A DNA stretch of 33,259 bases. Source: an uncultured Acetatifactor sp. (GTDB taxonomy: Bacteria; Bacillota; Clostridia; Lachnospirales; Lachnospiraceae). The notes under the pieces were generated by a model. It was not told the origin of the DNA. It did no database searches and was given only the letters and a program-made list of their open reading frames with translations. The stretch covers positions 1 to 33,259 of the forward strand of contig CAKRRU010000014.1 of assembly GCA_934394515.1 (NCBI GenBank). Direction: 5' to 3'. Below are positions 1 to 7,527 of this stretch, piece by piece (within the stretch, counting starts at the first letter, position 1; every line of letters starts with the position of its first letter). The position numbers and the translations under genes were made by a program.

Positions 1-31
1 ATATACTCTCAACGATAGAAATAACAGGAAA

Positions 32-48
32 CACTGATAAATTCAGTG
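32..48. promoter_or_regulatory. Perfect dyad in the MATE gene leader, possible operator
   Basis: CACTGA and TCAGTG form a perfect 6-bp inverted repeat around a 5-bp AT spacer, 37 bases before the chosen MATE start codon. A TATACT hexamer at 2-7 could be the -10 of a promoter cut off by the window edge, which would place the dyad in the early transcript. This suits a dimeric MarR- or TetR-type repressor of a drug exporter, but no regulator gene is in view. A small RNA hairpin is the alternative. Confidence 0.3.
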
Positions 49-84
49 CTTGCGGTTGATTTGAAAAATGGAGAGGTTATTACC

Positions 85-1449
85 ATGACGAAAGATCTGA
101 CAAAAGGAAGCCCCATGAGGCTTATCATCAGTTTTGCGGTACCGTTACTGTTCGGTTTTCTGTTCCAACAGTTTTACAATCTGGTGGATACGATGATCGT
201 AGGACGGTTTCTGGGAGTAGACGACCTGGCAGCGGTAGGTTCTACCGGTTCCATCAACTTTCTGGTGATTGGTTTCTGCATGGGTGTGTGCAACGGGTTT
301 GCAATTCCGGTTTCACATAAATTCGGTGCCGGAGATTATACAGGTATGCGCAAATATGTGGCGAACTGTGTCTGGCTGGGACTGGCATTTTCTATAGTTA
401 TGACTGTTGTGACGGCGATATTGTGCCGTGATATTCTGGTATGGATGAAGACTCCGGCTAACATCATTGACGGCGCCTACAATTATATTTTTATTATTTT
501 CATCGGTATCCCGACAGTGTATCTGTATAATATCGTGGCAGGCGTGATCCGTGCCACCGGTGACAGCAAGACGCCGGTGGTATTCCTGGTACTGTCTTCC
601 GTGATCAATATTGTGCTGGATCTGTATTTTATCATTTCCCTGCACATGGGCGTGGCAGGAGCTGCCTGGGCTACGGTCATCTCTCAGGGAGTATCCGGTG
701 TGGCATGCCTGATTTATATGGTGAAAAAGTTCGAGATTCTGCGGATTCGCAGGGAAGAATGGAAACCGGACGGACATATGATGATGGTGCTGTGCGGTAT
801 GGGAGTACCTATGGGATTGCAGTATTCCATTACCGCAATCGGCAGCGTTATCCTGCAGACAGCAGCCAATACGCTGGGTTCTGCGGCAGTCGCAGCCATG
901 ACGGCAGGCGGTAAGATCGGCAACTTCTTAGCCTGTCCCTTCGATGCCATGGGCTCTACTATGGCTACTTACGGCGGACAGAACGTGGGTGCCGGAAAAT
1001 TAGACCGTCTCGGCAAGGGATTGAAAGCCTGCGTAACGTTGGGAGTAGGCTATTCCGTGATTGCATTCCTGATTGCTGTATTTTTCGGCGGACCGCTGGC
1101 ACAGCTGTTCGTGGATGGCGGCGAAGCAGAGATTATTGCGAATGTACGTGCATTCCTGCTATGGAATACCGCATTTTATATTCCTTTGGCATTAGTGAAT
1201 ATTGTACGCTTCCTGATCCAGGGCATGGGATTCCCAAAGTTTGCCATTCTGGCAGGTGTGTTCGAGATGATCGCCAGATCCCTGGCAGGTTTCGGACTGG
1301 TGCCGGTGATCGGATTTACGGGCGTATGCCTCGGCAGCCCGATTGCATGGCTCATGGCCGATGCTTTCCTGATTCCGGCTTATTTCCATGTGAGTAAGGT
1401 GCTGCAAAAGAGGATGGCGCCGCAAACGGATGCCCCACAGGCAGCTTGA
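85..1449 (+). CDS. MATE family multidrug/cation antiporter
   Basis: Predicted 454-residue inner-membrane exporter of the MATE (NorM/DinF) superfamily, which uses Na+ or H+ gradients to expel cationic drugs or metabolites. The N-terminus MTKDLTKGSP followed by a first helix with FGFLFQQFYNLVDTMIVGRF is characteristic of clostridial MATE proteins. About twelve hydrophobic segments follow in two repeated halves, and the length is normal. ATG 85 is chosen because GGAGAGG lies 9 bases upstream; an in-frame GTG at 46 would add 13 unlikely residues. The C-terminus after the last helix is short and polar (ends DAPQAA), and its last 98 bases are also read antisense by the GH2 gene. Substrate cannot be predicted. 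Confidence 0.93.
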   Translation: MTKDLTKGSPMRLIISFAVPLLFGFLFQQFYNLVDTMIVGRFLGVDDLAAVGSTGSINFLVIGFCMGVCNGFAIPVSHKFGAGDYTGMRKYVANCVWLGLAFSIVMTVVTAILCRDILVWMKTPANIIDGAYNYIFIIFIGIPTVYLYNIVAGVIRATGDSKTPVVFLVLSSVINIVLDLYFIISLHMGVAGAAWATVISQGVSGVACLIYMVKKFEILRIRREEWKPDGHMMMVLCGMGVPMGLQYSITAIGSVILQTAANTLGSAAVAAMTAGGKIGNFLACPFDAMGSTMATYGGQNVGAGKLDRLGKGLKACVTLGVGYSVIAFLIAVFFGGPLAQLFVDGGEAEIIANVRAFLLWNTAFYIPLALVNIVRFLIQGMGFPKFAILAGVFEMIARSLAGFGLVPVIGFTGVCLGSPIAWLMADAFLIPAYFHVSKVLQKRMAPQTDAPQAA

Positions 1450-3391
1450 CAACGCGCCGGTCATAGGTCACCAGACCGTTGACCTCTTCTTCCACATCGG
1501 AGAGCTGGGTGTAGACCGCGCCGCTTAATCCTTGAGAAATCAAAGGGAATAACTGCTTTGAAAATAATTTTTTCAGGGCAGCAGTCATCTCTTCGGGAGT
1601 GTCATATTTCTGATAACCGTAGACACGGTCGACGCTGGAGTGACCGTCGATATGGCAGGCGTAGCCGCCGTATTCGGAGATGACAAAGGCGCGCTTCCCA
1701 TCCAATTTTACCTGTAACGGGCGGAAATAATTATGAATACTGCGGAAATCCCCACCTTTCTGGTCGAACCAGCCGCTGGCGTGGTCTATCGGACGGGTGG
1801 GGTCTTTTTTTGCCACCATTTTGGCAATGCGGGCAGCATCGAACTGTCCCCAGCCTTCATTAAAAGGTACCCAGACAGCGATAGAAGGTACATTGTATAA
1901 GTGGTCAATCGTATCCAGACATTCCTGTTCCCATTCTTTTCTGCCCTGTTCTGAAGAACGGGAAAACAGTTCGTAATGATTGTCCTTCGTGTGAGCAGAC
2001 ATATGGGGGAACAGCGTGGGCATATAGCATACCCAGGGCATATGATAGGTGCTGCCGCCGCTGACCATGTCCTGCCATACGATCATGCCGAGTCTATCGC
2101 AGTGGTAATACCAGCGCAAAGGTTCGATTTTGATATGCTTTCTGAGCATATTGAACCCCAGACCTTTTGCAAGGGTGATATCATAGACAAAAGCTTCGTC
2201 ACAGGGAGCGGTCATCAGTCCGTCAGACCAGTAGCCCTGATCCAGAATCCCATGGAGAAAATAAGGTTTGCGATTCAGACAGAAACGCAGGATTCCCTTG
2301 GTGTCTTTTTCCACGGTAAACGAACGCATGGCAAAATAGCCGTCCACAGAATCTTCATCTGCAGTCACGGTGAAGGGGTAGAGCCAGGGATGCTCCGGAG
2401 TCCAGGGTTTGAAGTTCACAGGATCAGGGGTATCGTCGGTATTGAATGCACTGTAAGTGACACTCATGGGAAAAGAAAGCACAATTTTTGTATGCGTCAG
2501 ACCAAACTTGTCCTGTTGTTCGGAGCGACTTTTTAAACGCAACCGGACCGGCATATTGTTTTGCACGGAGGAATTTGCTGTTCCCGGGACGCCAGAACCG
2601 TCGCAGGCAGGCGCATATACCTGGAAATCCAAATGCGAAAACGGTGCCGGAGAACATAGGACAAATGTCACCGTAGCTTTATCATAATCAGGTGTAATGG
2701 TATAATTGATCACATAATTTTCCGGAACCCATTCATACCACACACTCTGCCAGATGCCGCTTTGCGCGGTATAGAACATGCCGCCGCGGGTCAGCGTCTG
2801 CTTTCCTCTCGTGGCATAGCCGGTGTCGGTCAGATCACGGACTTTTACATATAGGGAGACGGGATTTTCGTTGATATATTCTGTAATATCCAGCGAAAAA
2901 GGAAGGTAGCCGCCATGGTGGGTACCGAGTTGTTTCGTCCCAAACCGCTCCGTTCCGAGGAAGACTGTTGCCTCCTGGTCCACAGCATCAAAATGCAGAA
3001 TACAGTGCATATGCTGTTCTTTTCGTGCAATTTCATCCGCAGGGAAGGTTATCCTGCGCCGGTACCACAGGTATTCTTCCGGTTCCAGACGTCTGCCCAC
3101 GCCGGAGAGAAGAGACTCCGGGGAAAAAGGAACACGAATCTGTCCTTGCGGTGCAAAACATGTGGGATTTTCGTAAAGATCACTGCCATCTGCCGGGACA
3201 AAGGCATATTCCCAAATCCCGTTTAACATATGATAATCCGCCCGGCGCATCTGGGGACGGGGATATTCCGGGAGAATGGGCTGCTCTTTGTCTGCCTTTA
3301 ACATAGCTTCTCCCCAGGGAGTGAAAAGCGGATGCAGGGTATCCTCCGGATGAGCCTGATTCAGATTGGCGGCAGCGTCTTTTAAGTTCAT
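1352..3391 (-). CDS. Glycoside hydrolase family 2 (beta-galactosidase/beta-glucuronidase-like)
   Basis: A 679-residue retaining glycosidase of the GH2 clan. An N-terminal jelly-roll sugar-binding domain (about 50-220) and an Ig-like domain (about 220-365) precede a TIM barrel. The predicted acid/base is Glu512 in FNEGWG and the predicted nucleophile Glu573 in ISEYGG. There is no signal peptide, so it is probably cytoplasmic and acts on imported oligosaccharides; the exact sugar is unknown. AGAAGG lies 8 bases before the ATG. Oddity: after TYDRRVVKL, where relatives normally have a short helical end, the frame continues into about 25 low-complexity residues (PVGHPFAAPSS onwards) encoded antisense to the MATE 3' end. 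No terminator separates the two genes. The original tail may have been lost by deletion. Confidence 0.9.
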   Translation of the reverse strand: MNLKDAAANLNQAHPEDTLHPLFTPWGEAMLKADKEQPILPEYPRPQMRRADYHMLNGIWEYAFVPADGSDLYENPTCFAPQGQIRVPFSPESLLSGVGRRLEPEEYLWYRRRITFPADEIARKEQHMHCILHFDAVDQEATVFLGTERFGTKQLGTHHGGYLPFSLDITEYINENPVSLYVKVRDLTDTGYATRGKQTLTRGGMFYTAQSGIWQSVWYEWVPENYVINYTITPDYDKATVTFVLCSPAPFSHLDFQVYAPACDGSGVPGTANSSVQNNMPVRLRLKSRSEQQDKFGLTHTKIVLSFPMSVTYSAFNTDDTPDPVNFKPWTPEHPWLYPFTVTADEDSVDGYFAMRSFTVEKDTKGILRFCLNRKPYFLHGILDQGYWSDGLMTAPCDEAFVYDITLAKGLGFNMLRKHIKIEPLRWYYHCDRLGMIVWQDMVSGGSTYHMPWVCYMPTLFPHMSAHTKDNHYELFSRSSEQGRKEWEQECLDTIDHLYNVPSIAVWVPFNEGWGQFDAARIAKMVAKKDPTRPIDHASGWFDQKGGDFRSIHNYFRPLQVKLDGKRAFVISEYGGYACHIDGHSSVDRVYGYQKYDTPEEMTAALKKLFSKQLFPLISQGLSGAVYTQLSDVEEEVNGLVTYDRRVVKLPVGHPFAAPSSFAAPYSHGNKPESGKHRP

Positions 3392-3665
3392 GTGAAAACC
3401 TTCTTTCCTGAAATGGTCACAATTAATAGGGGATGCAATTTCCCACTGGCATCAACAGATTATCTATAGTATACTACATTTAAAACATGCGTCATACGAA
3501 AAAATGTGCGCAATTTGAAAAAAATAATCATTCACATCTTTCATGTGCAATGAATAAACAAACTTGTTATTCAATATAGGCATCAAAAACGTCATTTCGC
3601 GCATGAAACTTCAAAAAGTTATAAAATCGTAAATAACAAAAACAAGAAAATAAGAGGTCTTACAG
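3392..3665. promoter_or_regulatory. AT-rich divergent intergenic region with several dyads
   Basis: This 274-bp gap separates the divergent GH2 and ABC-F genes. On the minus strand an ATGACG box and a TATACT box 16 bases apart (near 3470-3497 in plus coordinates) could drive the GH2 gene. TTCAT-N5-ATGAA lies near 3540-3554, and GAATAAACAA/TTGTTATTC forms an imperfect palindrome at 3552-3572. These could be sites for an AraC- or LacI-type sugar regulator. No clear promoter for the plus-strand ABC-F gene was found, and no gene fits here. Confidence 0.3.
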
Positions 3666-5501
3666 ATGAATATACTTACTGTTGACAATATTACAAAAAG
3701 TTATGGTGTCCGCAAGATTTTTGACGGGGCATCCTTTTTCCTGCAGGAAGGGGAAAAGGCCGGAATCATCGGCATTAACGGTACCGGCAAATCTACGCTT
3801 TTAAAAATAATTGCAGGATTGGAAGAGGCAGATGACGGTTCTGTCATTAAGGCAAATCACTGCATGGTCCGCTATCTTCCGCAGAATCCGTTCTTTGTAC
3901 CGGAAGAGACCGTGCTGGAGGCGGTGCTTCGTGGAAACAGACGCGAAGAAAATGAAGGTACCATTGAGGCGGATGCCAAAAGCATGCTGACGAAGCTGGG
4001 GGTTACAGAGTTTGACCGGCCCTGTGGGCAGCTCTCCGGCGGACAGCGAAAACGCCTGGCACTGGTATCGGTACTTTTGTCTCCGGCAGAGATTCTGCTG
4101 TTAGATGAGCCGACGAACCATCTGGATAATTCCATGTCCGACTGGCTGGAAGATCAGCTGCGCCGCAGAAAAGGCGCCATGATCATGGTAACCCATGACC
4201 GTTATTTCCTGGACAGTGTAACGGACCGGATCCTGGAACTGGATCATGGGAAAATCTATTCCTATGATGCAAATTATTCCGGATATCTGGAGTTGAAGAT
4301 GCAGAGGGAAGAGATGGCACAGGCCAGCGAGAAAAAACGTCTGAATATTTTACGTAATGAGCTTGCCTGGGTACAGCGCGGAGCCAGAGCGCGTTCCACG
4401 AAACAAAAAGCCAGATTGCAGCGTTTTGAGGAACTGAAAAATGGCAAGGGTCCGGTGACGGACGGCAAGGTGGAATTAACGAGCGCGGCGTCCAGACTGG
4501 GGCGCACCACGGTGGAGATCGAACATGTGTCCAAAAGCTACGGCGACAAGGTGTTGCTTCAGGATTTTACCTATCTGTTCGGCAAGGATGACCGTGTCGG
4601 ATTTATCGGACCCAACGGCAGCGGCAAGACCACTTTGATGAAGATGATCCTGGGAGAAGTGATGCCGGACAGCGGACATATCGAGATCGGGCAGACGGTA
4701 AAGCTGGGATATTATGCCCAGGAGATCGATGATGCCATGATGCACCCGGAACAGAGAGTCATTGATTATATCCGGGATGTGGCGGAATATATTACGACGG
4801 AAGACGGGCAGATCACGGCGGCCAGAATGCTGGAGCGTTTTCTGTTTTCCGGTGAGGATCAGTACGGACAGCTGGGAAAATTATCCGGCGGTGAACGCAG
4901 ACGACTGCAGCTATGTAAAGTCCTGATGGGAGCACCGAATGTTCTGATTCTGGACGAACCGACGAATGATCTGGATATTGCCACTCTGCAGGTGCTGGAA
5001 GATTATCTGGATACCTTTCCCGGAATTGTGATCGTGGTCTCCCATGACCGGTATTTCCTGGATCGTGTGGTCCGACGGATTTTTGCATTGGAAGATACCC
5101 GGATGATACAGTACGAGGGTGGCTATACGGATTATGTCAATCGCAAAAAAGCAGAAGGAGCGGCCGAAACGGAAAATACGGCTGCAATTTCGCCTTCACA
5201 GACCAAGAGTGCGGAAACAGAAAATACTGCAAAAAACTGGAAGAGTGGGCAGAAGCGGAAATTAAAGTTCACTTATCAGGAACAGAAAGACTATGAATCC
5301 ATTGAAGGTGAAATGGCGGCACTGGAAGAAAAAATTGCAAAGTTAGAAGCCGATTTTGCAAACTATGCCAGTGATTTTGTGAAATTGAACGAATTGACGA
5401 AGGAAAAAGAGGACGCCGAAAAACAGCTGGAAGAGAAAATGGAGCGTTGGATGTACCTCGAGGATCTTGCGGCACGTATTGGGCGAGGAGAAGAAAACTG
5501 A
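3666..5501 (+). CDS. ABC-F family ATPase, Uup-like
   Basis: A 611-residue soluble protein with two ABC ATPase domains and no membrane segment. First cassette: Walker A at 36-43 (GINGTGKS), signature LSGGQ at 123-127, Walker B ending in Asp147-Glu148 of DEPTNHLD, then the THDRYFLD switch histidine. Second cassette: Walker A at 315-322 (GPNGSGKT), LSGGE at 406-410, DEPTNDLD at 430-437, SHDRYFLD. Between them lies the charged alpha-helical linker typical of ABC-F factors that act at the ribosomal E site. A C-terminal coiled coil (about 535-605, after KLKFTYQEQKDY) matches the Uup-type DNA/RNA-binding tail. The likely role is in translation or ribosome quality; antibiotic resistance is not supported by the sequence. 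The start is supported by AAGAGGT 8 bases upstream. Confidence 0.94.
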   Translation: MNILTVDNITKSYGVRKIFDGASFFLQEGEKAGIIGINGTGKSTLLKIIAGLEEADDGSVIKANHCMVRYLPQNPFFVPEETVLEAVLRGNRREENEGTIEADAKSMLTKLGVTEFDRPCGQLSGGQRKRLALVSVLLSPAEILLLDEPTNHLDNSMSDWLEDQLRRRKGAMIMVTHDRYFLDSVTDRILELDHGKIYSYDANYSGYLELKMQREEMAQASEKKRLNILRNELAWVQRGARARSTKQKARLQRFEELKNGKGPVTDGKVELTSAASRLGRTTVEIEHVSKSYGDKVLLQDFTYLFGKDDRVGFIGPNGSGKTTLMKMILGEVMPDSGHIEIGQTVKLGYYAQEIDDAMMHPEQRVIDYIRDVAEYITTEDGQITAARMLERFLFSGEDQYGQLGKLSGGERRRLQLCKVLMGAPNVLILDEPTNDLDIATLQVLEDYLDTFPGIVIVVSHDRYFLDRVVRRIFALEDTRMIQYEGGYTDYVNRKKAEGAAETENTAAISPSQTKSAETENTAKNWKSGQKRKLKFTYQEQKDYESIEGEMAALEEKIAKLEADFANYASDFVKLNELTKEKEDAEKQLEEKMERWMYLEDLAARIGRGEEN

Positions 5502-5524
5502 CAATCCGTATCGGGAAGGTCAGT
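5497..5524 (-). terminator. Weak hairpin between convergent gene ends
   Basis: ACTGAC at 5497-5502 pairs with GTCAGT at 5519-5524, and on the minus strand TTTCTT follows. The two arms contain the stop codons of the ABC-F gene (plus) and the small membrane peptide gene (minus). The stem is only 6 bp, so termination would be modest. Confidence 0.3.
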
Positions 5525-5633
5525 CTTCTGTGTCATCGGTTGCAGCGGCAACTGCCGAAACCACGGAAGAGACTACGGCAATTACGACTGCCAGGAGGAT
5601 AATCAAAAGTCCGCCGGCCAAAAGAAAAAACAT
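5520..5633 (-). CDS. Small hydrophobic single-span membrane peptide (37 aa)
   Basis: This short frame starts MFFLLAGGLLIILLAVVIA, continues with an Ala/Val/Ser-rich hydrophobic stretch, and ends in the acidic tail TDDTED. It is therefore one transmembrane helix with a charged C-terminus. Three things argue that it is real: AAGGAAG lies about 8 bases before the ATG; a strong minus-strand promoter (TTGTTT, 16 bases, TATAAT with TG extension) lies about 80 bases upstream; and the frame stops exactly where the convergent ABC-F gene ends. Function is unknown. It could be a small membrane regulator, a type I toxin-like peptide, or an orphan membrane protein. No antitoxin RNA or partner was seen. 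The longer plus-strand frame over the same bases is an ABC-F read-through shadow. Confidence 0.6.
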   Translation of the reverse strand: MFFLLAGGLLIILLAVVIAVVSSVVSAVAAATDDTED

Positions 5634-5710
5634 ATCACATACTTCCTTTCGTAGGATTTGGGTTTTCTAACGTTTGCCAATCATGCATGCATGTTGACTC
5701 TCTTGCGCTT

Positions 5711-5738
5711 ATTATATCATTTTCCCCAAAAAAAACAA
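5711..5738 (-). promoter_or_regulatory. Minus-strand promoter for the 37-aa membrane peptide
   Basis: Read on the minus strand, TTGTTT (5733-5738) and TATAAT (5711-5716) are 16 bases apart, with a TG-A extended -10. It points left toward the small peptide gene. Its -10 lies in a 13-base sequence repeated in inverted orientation at 5777-5789. Confidence 0.65.
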
Positions 5739-5755
5739 TAAAAACCGGTGTATAG

Positions 5756-5784
5756 TGGAAAAAATTACTAAAATGAGATATAAT
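5756..5784 (+). promoter_or_regulatory. Plus-strand promoter for the GGDEF/EAL gene
   Basis: A consensus TATAAT at 5779-5784 lies 67 bases before the start codon. The -35 (TGGAAA at 5756-5761, 17-base spacer) is weak. It is back to back with the minus-strand promoter, and both share GATATAATAAGCG around the -10, so the two may be co-regulated. Confidence 0.5.
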
Positions 5785-5850
5785 AAGCGTAGATAATGCA
5801 CAGTACGGACGAAGCCTACAAGGCAGGATATTTTTTTGTGAGGAACATTT

Positions 5851-7236
5851 ATGGCATATCAGCGAGCAAAAGACGAAGTAGTGGAGATGTCTCCACAGAC
5901 AACAGATGCCGGAAAAGAAGAATTATATTTATATTCTCTGCGTAAGATGGCTGAGGACAATGTGGAGAATAACAGGACAGGACTGACGAATCTGCACAAC
6001 ATGAAGTCCTTTTTTTACCTGTGCGGCGAAATGATCAAGGAACAGCCGGATAGAAAATACGGTGTGGTGATCATGGATATTGCCCAGTTCAAAGCGGTCA
6101 ATGAATTTTGTGGCAGAAATGAGGGGGACAGGCTGCTGAAATTTATCGCGGAGTGCTTTCAGGAGTACGAGGATCACCGCGCGGATACTTATGCCTGTCA
6201 TGTGAGGGCAGACATTTTCTGCATGTGTACCGCTTATGAAGAAGTGAAGGAACTGGAGAAAATTGTCAATAACATCAAGAAAAAGATTGATGAATTTCCT
6301 TTTGCCTATAAAGTACAGCCATCTTTCGGAATCGGTATTTCTCCGGAGAGGGAACCTGCAGTCAGTTATCTGAAAGACTGTGCTACCACGGCCATGAACA
6401 GTATCAAGGGAAAAGTATACCAGACTTATGCGATATTCGATGAAAAAATGCGGAAACAGCAGATGCGGGAGCGGCAGGTGGAGAATGATATCGTAGGGGC
6501 TCTGGAGAACGGAGAACTGCGGTTGTACATACAGCCGAAAGTAGACATGAGCACCGGGCGGATCATCGGCGGCGAGGCTCTGGTGCGTTGGCAGCATCCG
6601 GAAAAAGGCCTGATCTCACCGGGAGAATTTATTCCGGTATTGGAGAAAAACGGATTTGTGATCAACGTGGATGAATATATTTGGGAAAAGGTGTTTGCTT
6701 ATCTTGGACAACTTCGTAAACAAGGGCGCAAACCGGTACCGATTTCCATTAATGTATCCAGACTGCATGCCTATGATACACAGCTGACAGAGACTTTACT
6801 GCGGCTGAAGGAGGAGTATAATGTTCCGGCGGAGTATGTTCCGTTGGAGTTGACAGAAAGCGCTTTCCTGGAGGATGAACACGGAATGTATGAGAGAATG
6901 GAAGGTCTGCGGGCGCAGGGATTTCTGATATCCATGGATGATTTCGGCACGGGATATTCCACGATGAACATGTTGAAGAATCAGACGTTGGACGAAATCA
7001 AGATTGACAGGGAATTTATCCGGGATCTGGAAAAGGACAAGAGCCTGATCATCATACGTAATACGATAGCCATGCTGCAGCAGCTTGGTGTGCATATTGT
7101 CATCGAGGGCGTAGAGACGGAAGAACAAAAAGAGTTTCTTCTCGGGTGCGGCTGCACGGATGTACAGGGCTTTCTTTTCTACCGTCCCATGCCGATAGAG
7201 GAGTTCGATCAGCTGTTATTACGTCAGGAGTCTTAA
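5851..7236 (+). CDS. Degenerate GGDEF plus intact EAL protein, predicted c-di-GMP phosphodiesterase
   Basis: A 461-residue soluble protein. Residues about 35-200 form a GGDEF-like domain whose signature is RADIF at 119-123, so cyclase activity is unlikely; it may bind GTP or act only structurally. Residues about 215-455 form an EAL domain that keeps the catalytic set: Glu242 of EALVR, Asn301, Glu333, Asp363-Asp364 of DDFGTG, Lys384 of KID, Glu419 and Glu422 of IEGVE, and Gln439 of QGF. It should hydrolyse c-di-GMP to pGpG. There is no transmembrane or recognised sensory domain; the first 35 residues are short and polar. GAGG lies about 8 bases before the ATG. It is transcribed alone and closed by a strong terminator, just upstream of the pilus operon that it might influence through c-di-GMP. 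Confidence 0.92.
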   Translation: MAYQRAKDEVVEMSPQTTDAGKEELYLYSLRKMAEDNVENNRTGLTNLHNMKSFFYLCGEMIKEQPDRKYGVVIMDIAQFKAVNEFCGRNEGDRLLKFIAECFQEYEDHRADTYACHVRADIFCMCTAYEEVKELEKIVNNIKKKIDEFPFAYKVQPSFGIGISPEREPAVSYLKDCATTAMNSIKGKVYQTYAIFDEKMRKQQMRERQVENDIVGALENGELRLYIQPKVDMSTGRIIGGEALVRWQHPEKGLISPGEFIPVLEKNGFVINVDEYIWEKVFAYLGQLRKQGRKPVPISINVSRLHAYDTQLTETLLRLKEEYNVPAEYVPLELTESAFLEDEHGMYERMEGLRAQGFLISMDDFGTGYSTMNMLKNQTLDEIKIDREFIRDLEKDKSLIIIRNTIAMLQQLGVHIVIEGVETEEQKEFLLGCGCTDVQGFLFYRPMPIEEFDQLLLRQES

Positions 7237-7283
7237 CCTGACAGGACAAAATAAACAAAGACAAAATAGACAAAGCATCAGAC

Positions 7284-7332
7284 CGCATTCTGACGGGATT
7301 GTAAGAGAACAACCTGTCAGAATGCGTTTTTT
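7284..7332 (+). terminator. Strong intrinsic terminator after the EAL gene
   Basis: CGCATTCTGAC-G-GG at 7284-7297 pairs with CC-T-GTCAGAATGCG at 7313-7326, a 13-14 bp stem with one mismatch and a 15-base loop. Six T residues follow directly (7327-7332). It separates the EAL gene from the pilus operon. Confidence 0.9.
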
Positions 7333-7527
7333 GTTAGGCACTATCATGAAAATACAGAAATAGTTTTCGAGCCATTGACATACTCTTGCAGAGGGAGTAA
7401 TCTGCATATTACCCGACAGGCAGTCGTAGTCGGGTGTCTTATTATCTGGTCATATTCGACCGAGCATCACACTACAAAAGAATTACATCATTCCCAAAAA
7501 GATCGAAAAAAGAAAAACGGAGGAACT
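7333..7527 (+). promoter_or_regulatory. Leader and putative promoter of the pilus operon, with alternative hairpins
   Basis: A consensus -35 TTGACA is at 7375-7380, but no good -10 lies 17 bases downstream (TAATCT at 7398 is the nearest). Around it are three inverted repeats: TACTC (7381-7385) with GAGTA (7395-7399); TGCAGA (7387-7392) with TCTGCA (7401-7406), which overlaps the first and so is mutually exclusive with it; and ACCCGAC (7411-7417) with GTCGGGT (7429-7435). The last is not followed by a T-run. This could be an RNA switch or a repressor site. No known riboswitch class was recognised. The remainder up to the GGAGG at about 7519 is A-rich. Confidence 0.4.

Noticed and set aside
5467..5670. 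Plus-strand 67-residue frame overlapping the ABC-F end
   Set aside because: It has no ribosome site and lacks family resemblance; the opposite strand carries a better small gene with promoter and ribosome site.
7375..7440. Words like GACATACTC and GGGAGTA recall the yybP-ykoY manganese riboswitch
   Set aside because: They occur in the reverse order from the riboswitch consensus, the enclosing P1 stem is missing, and the downstream gene is a pilus ATPase, not a metal transporter.
7333..7527. Looked for a c-di-GMP-I or c-di-GMP-II riboswitch between the EAL gene and the pilus operon
   Set aside because: None of the conserved blocks of either class could be found.
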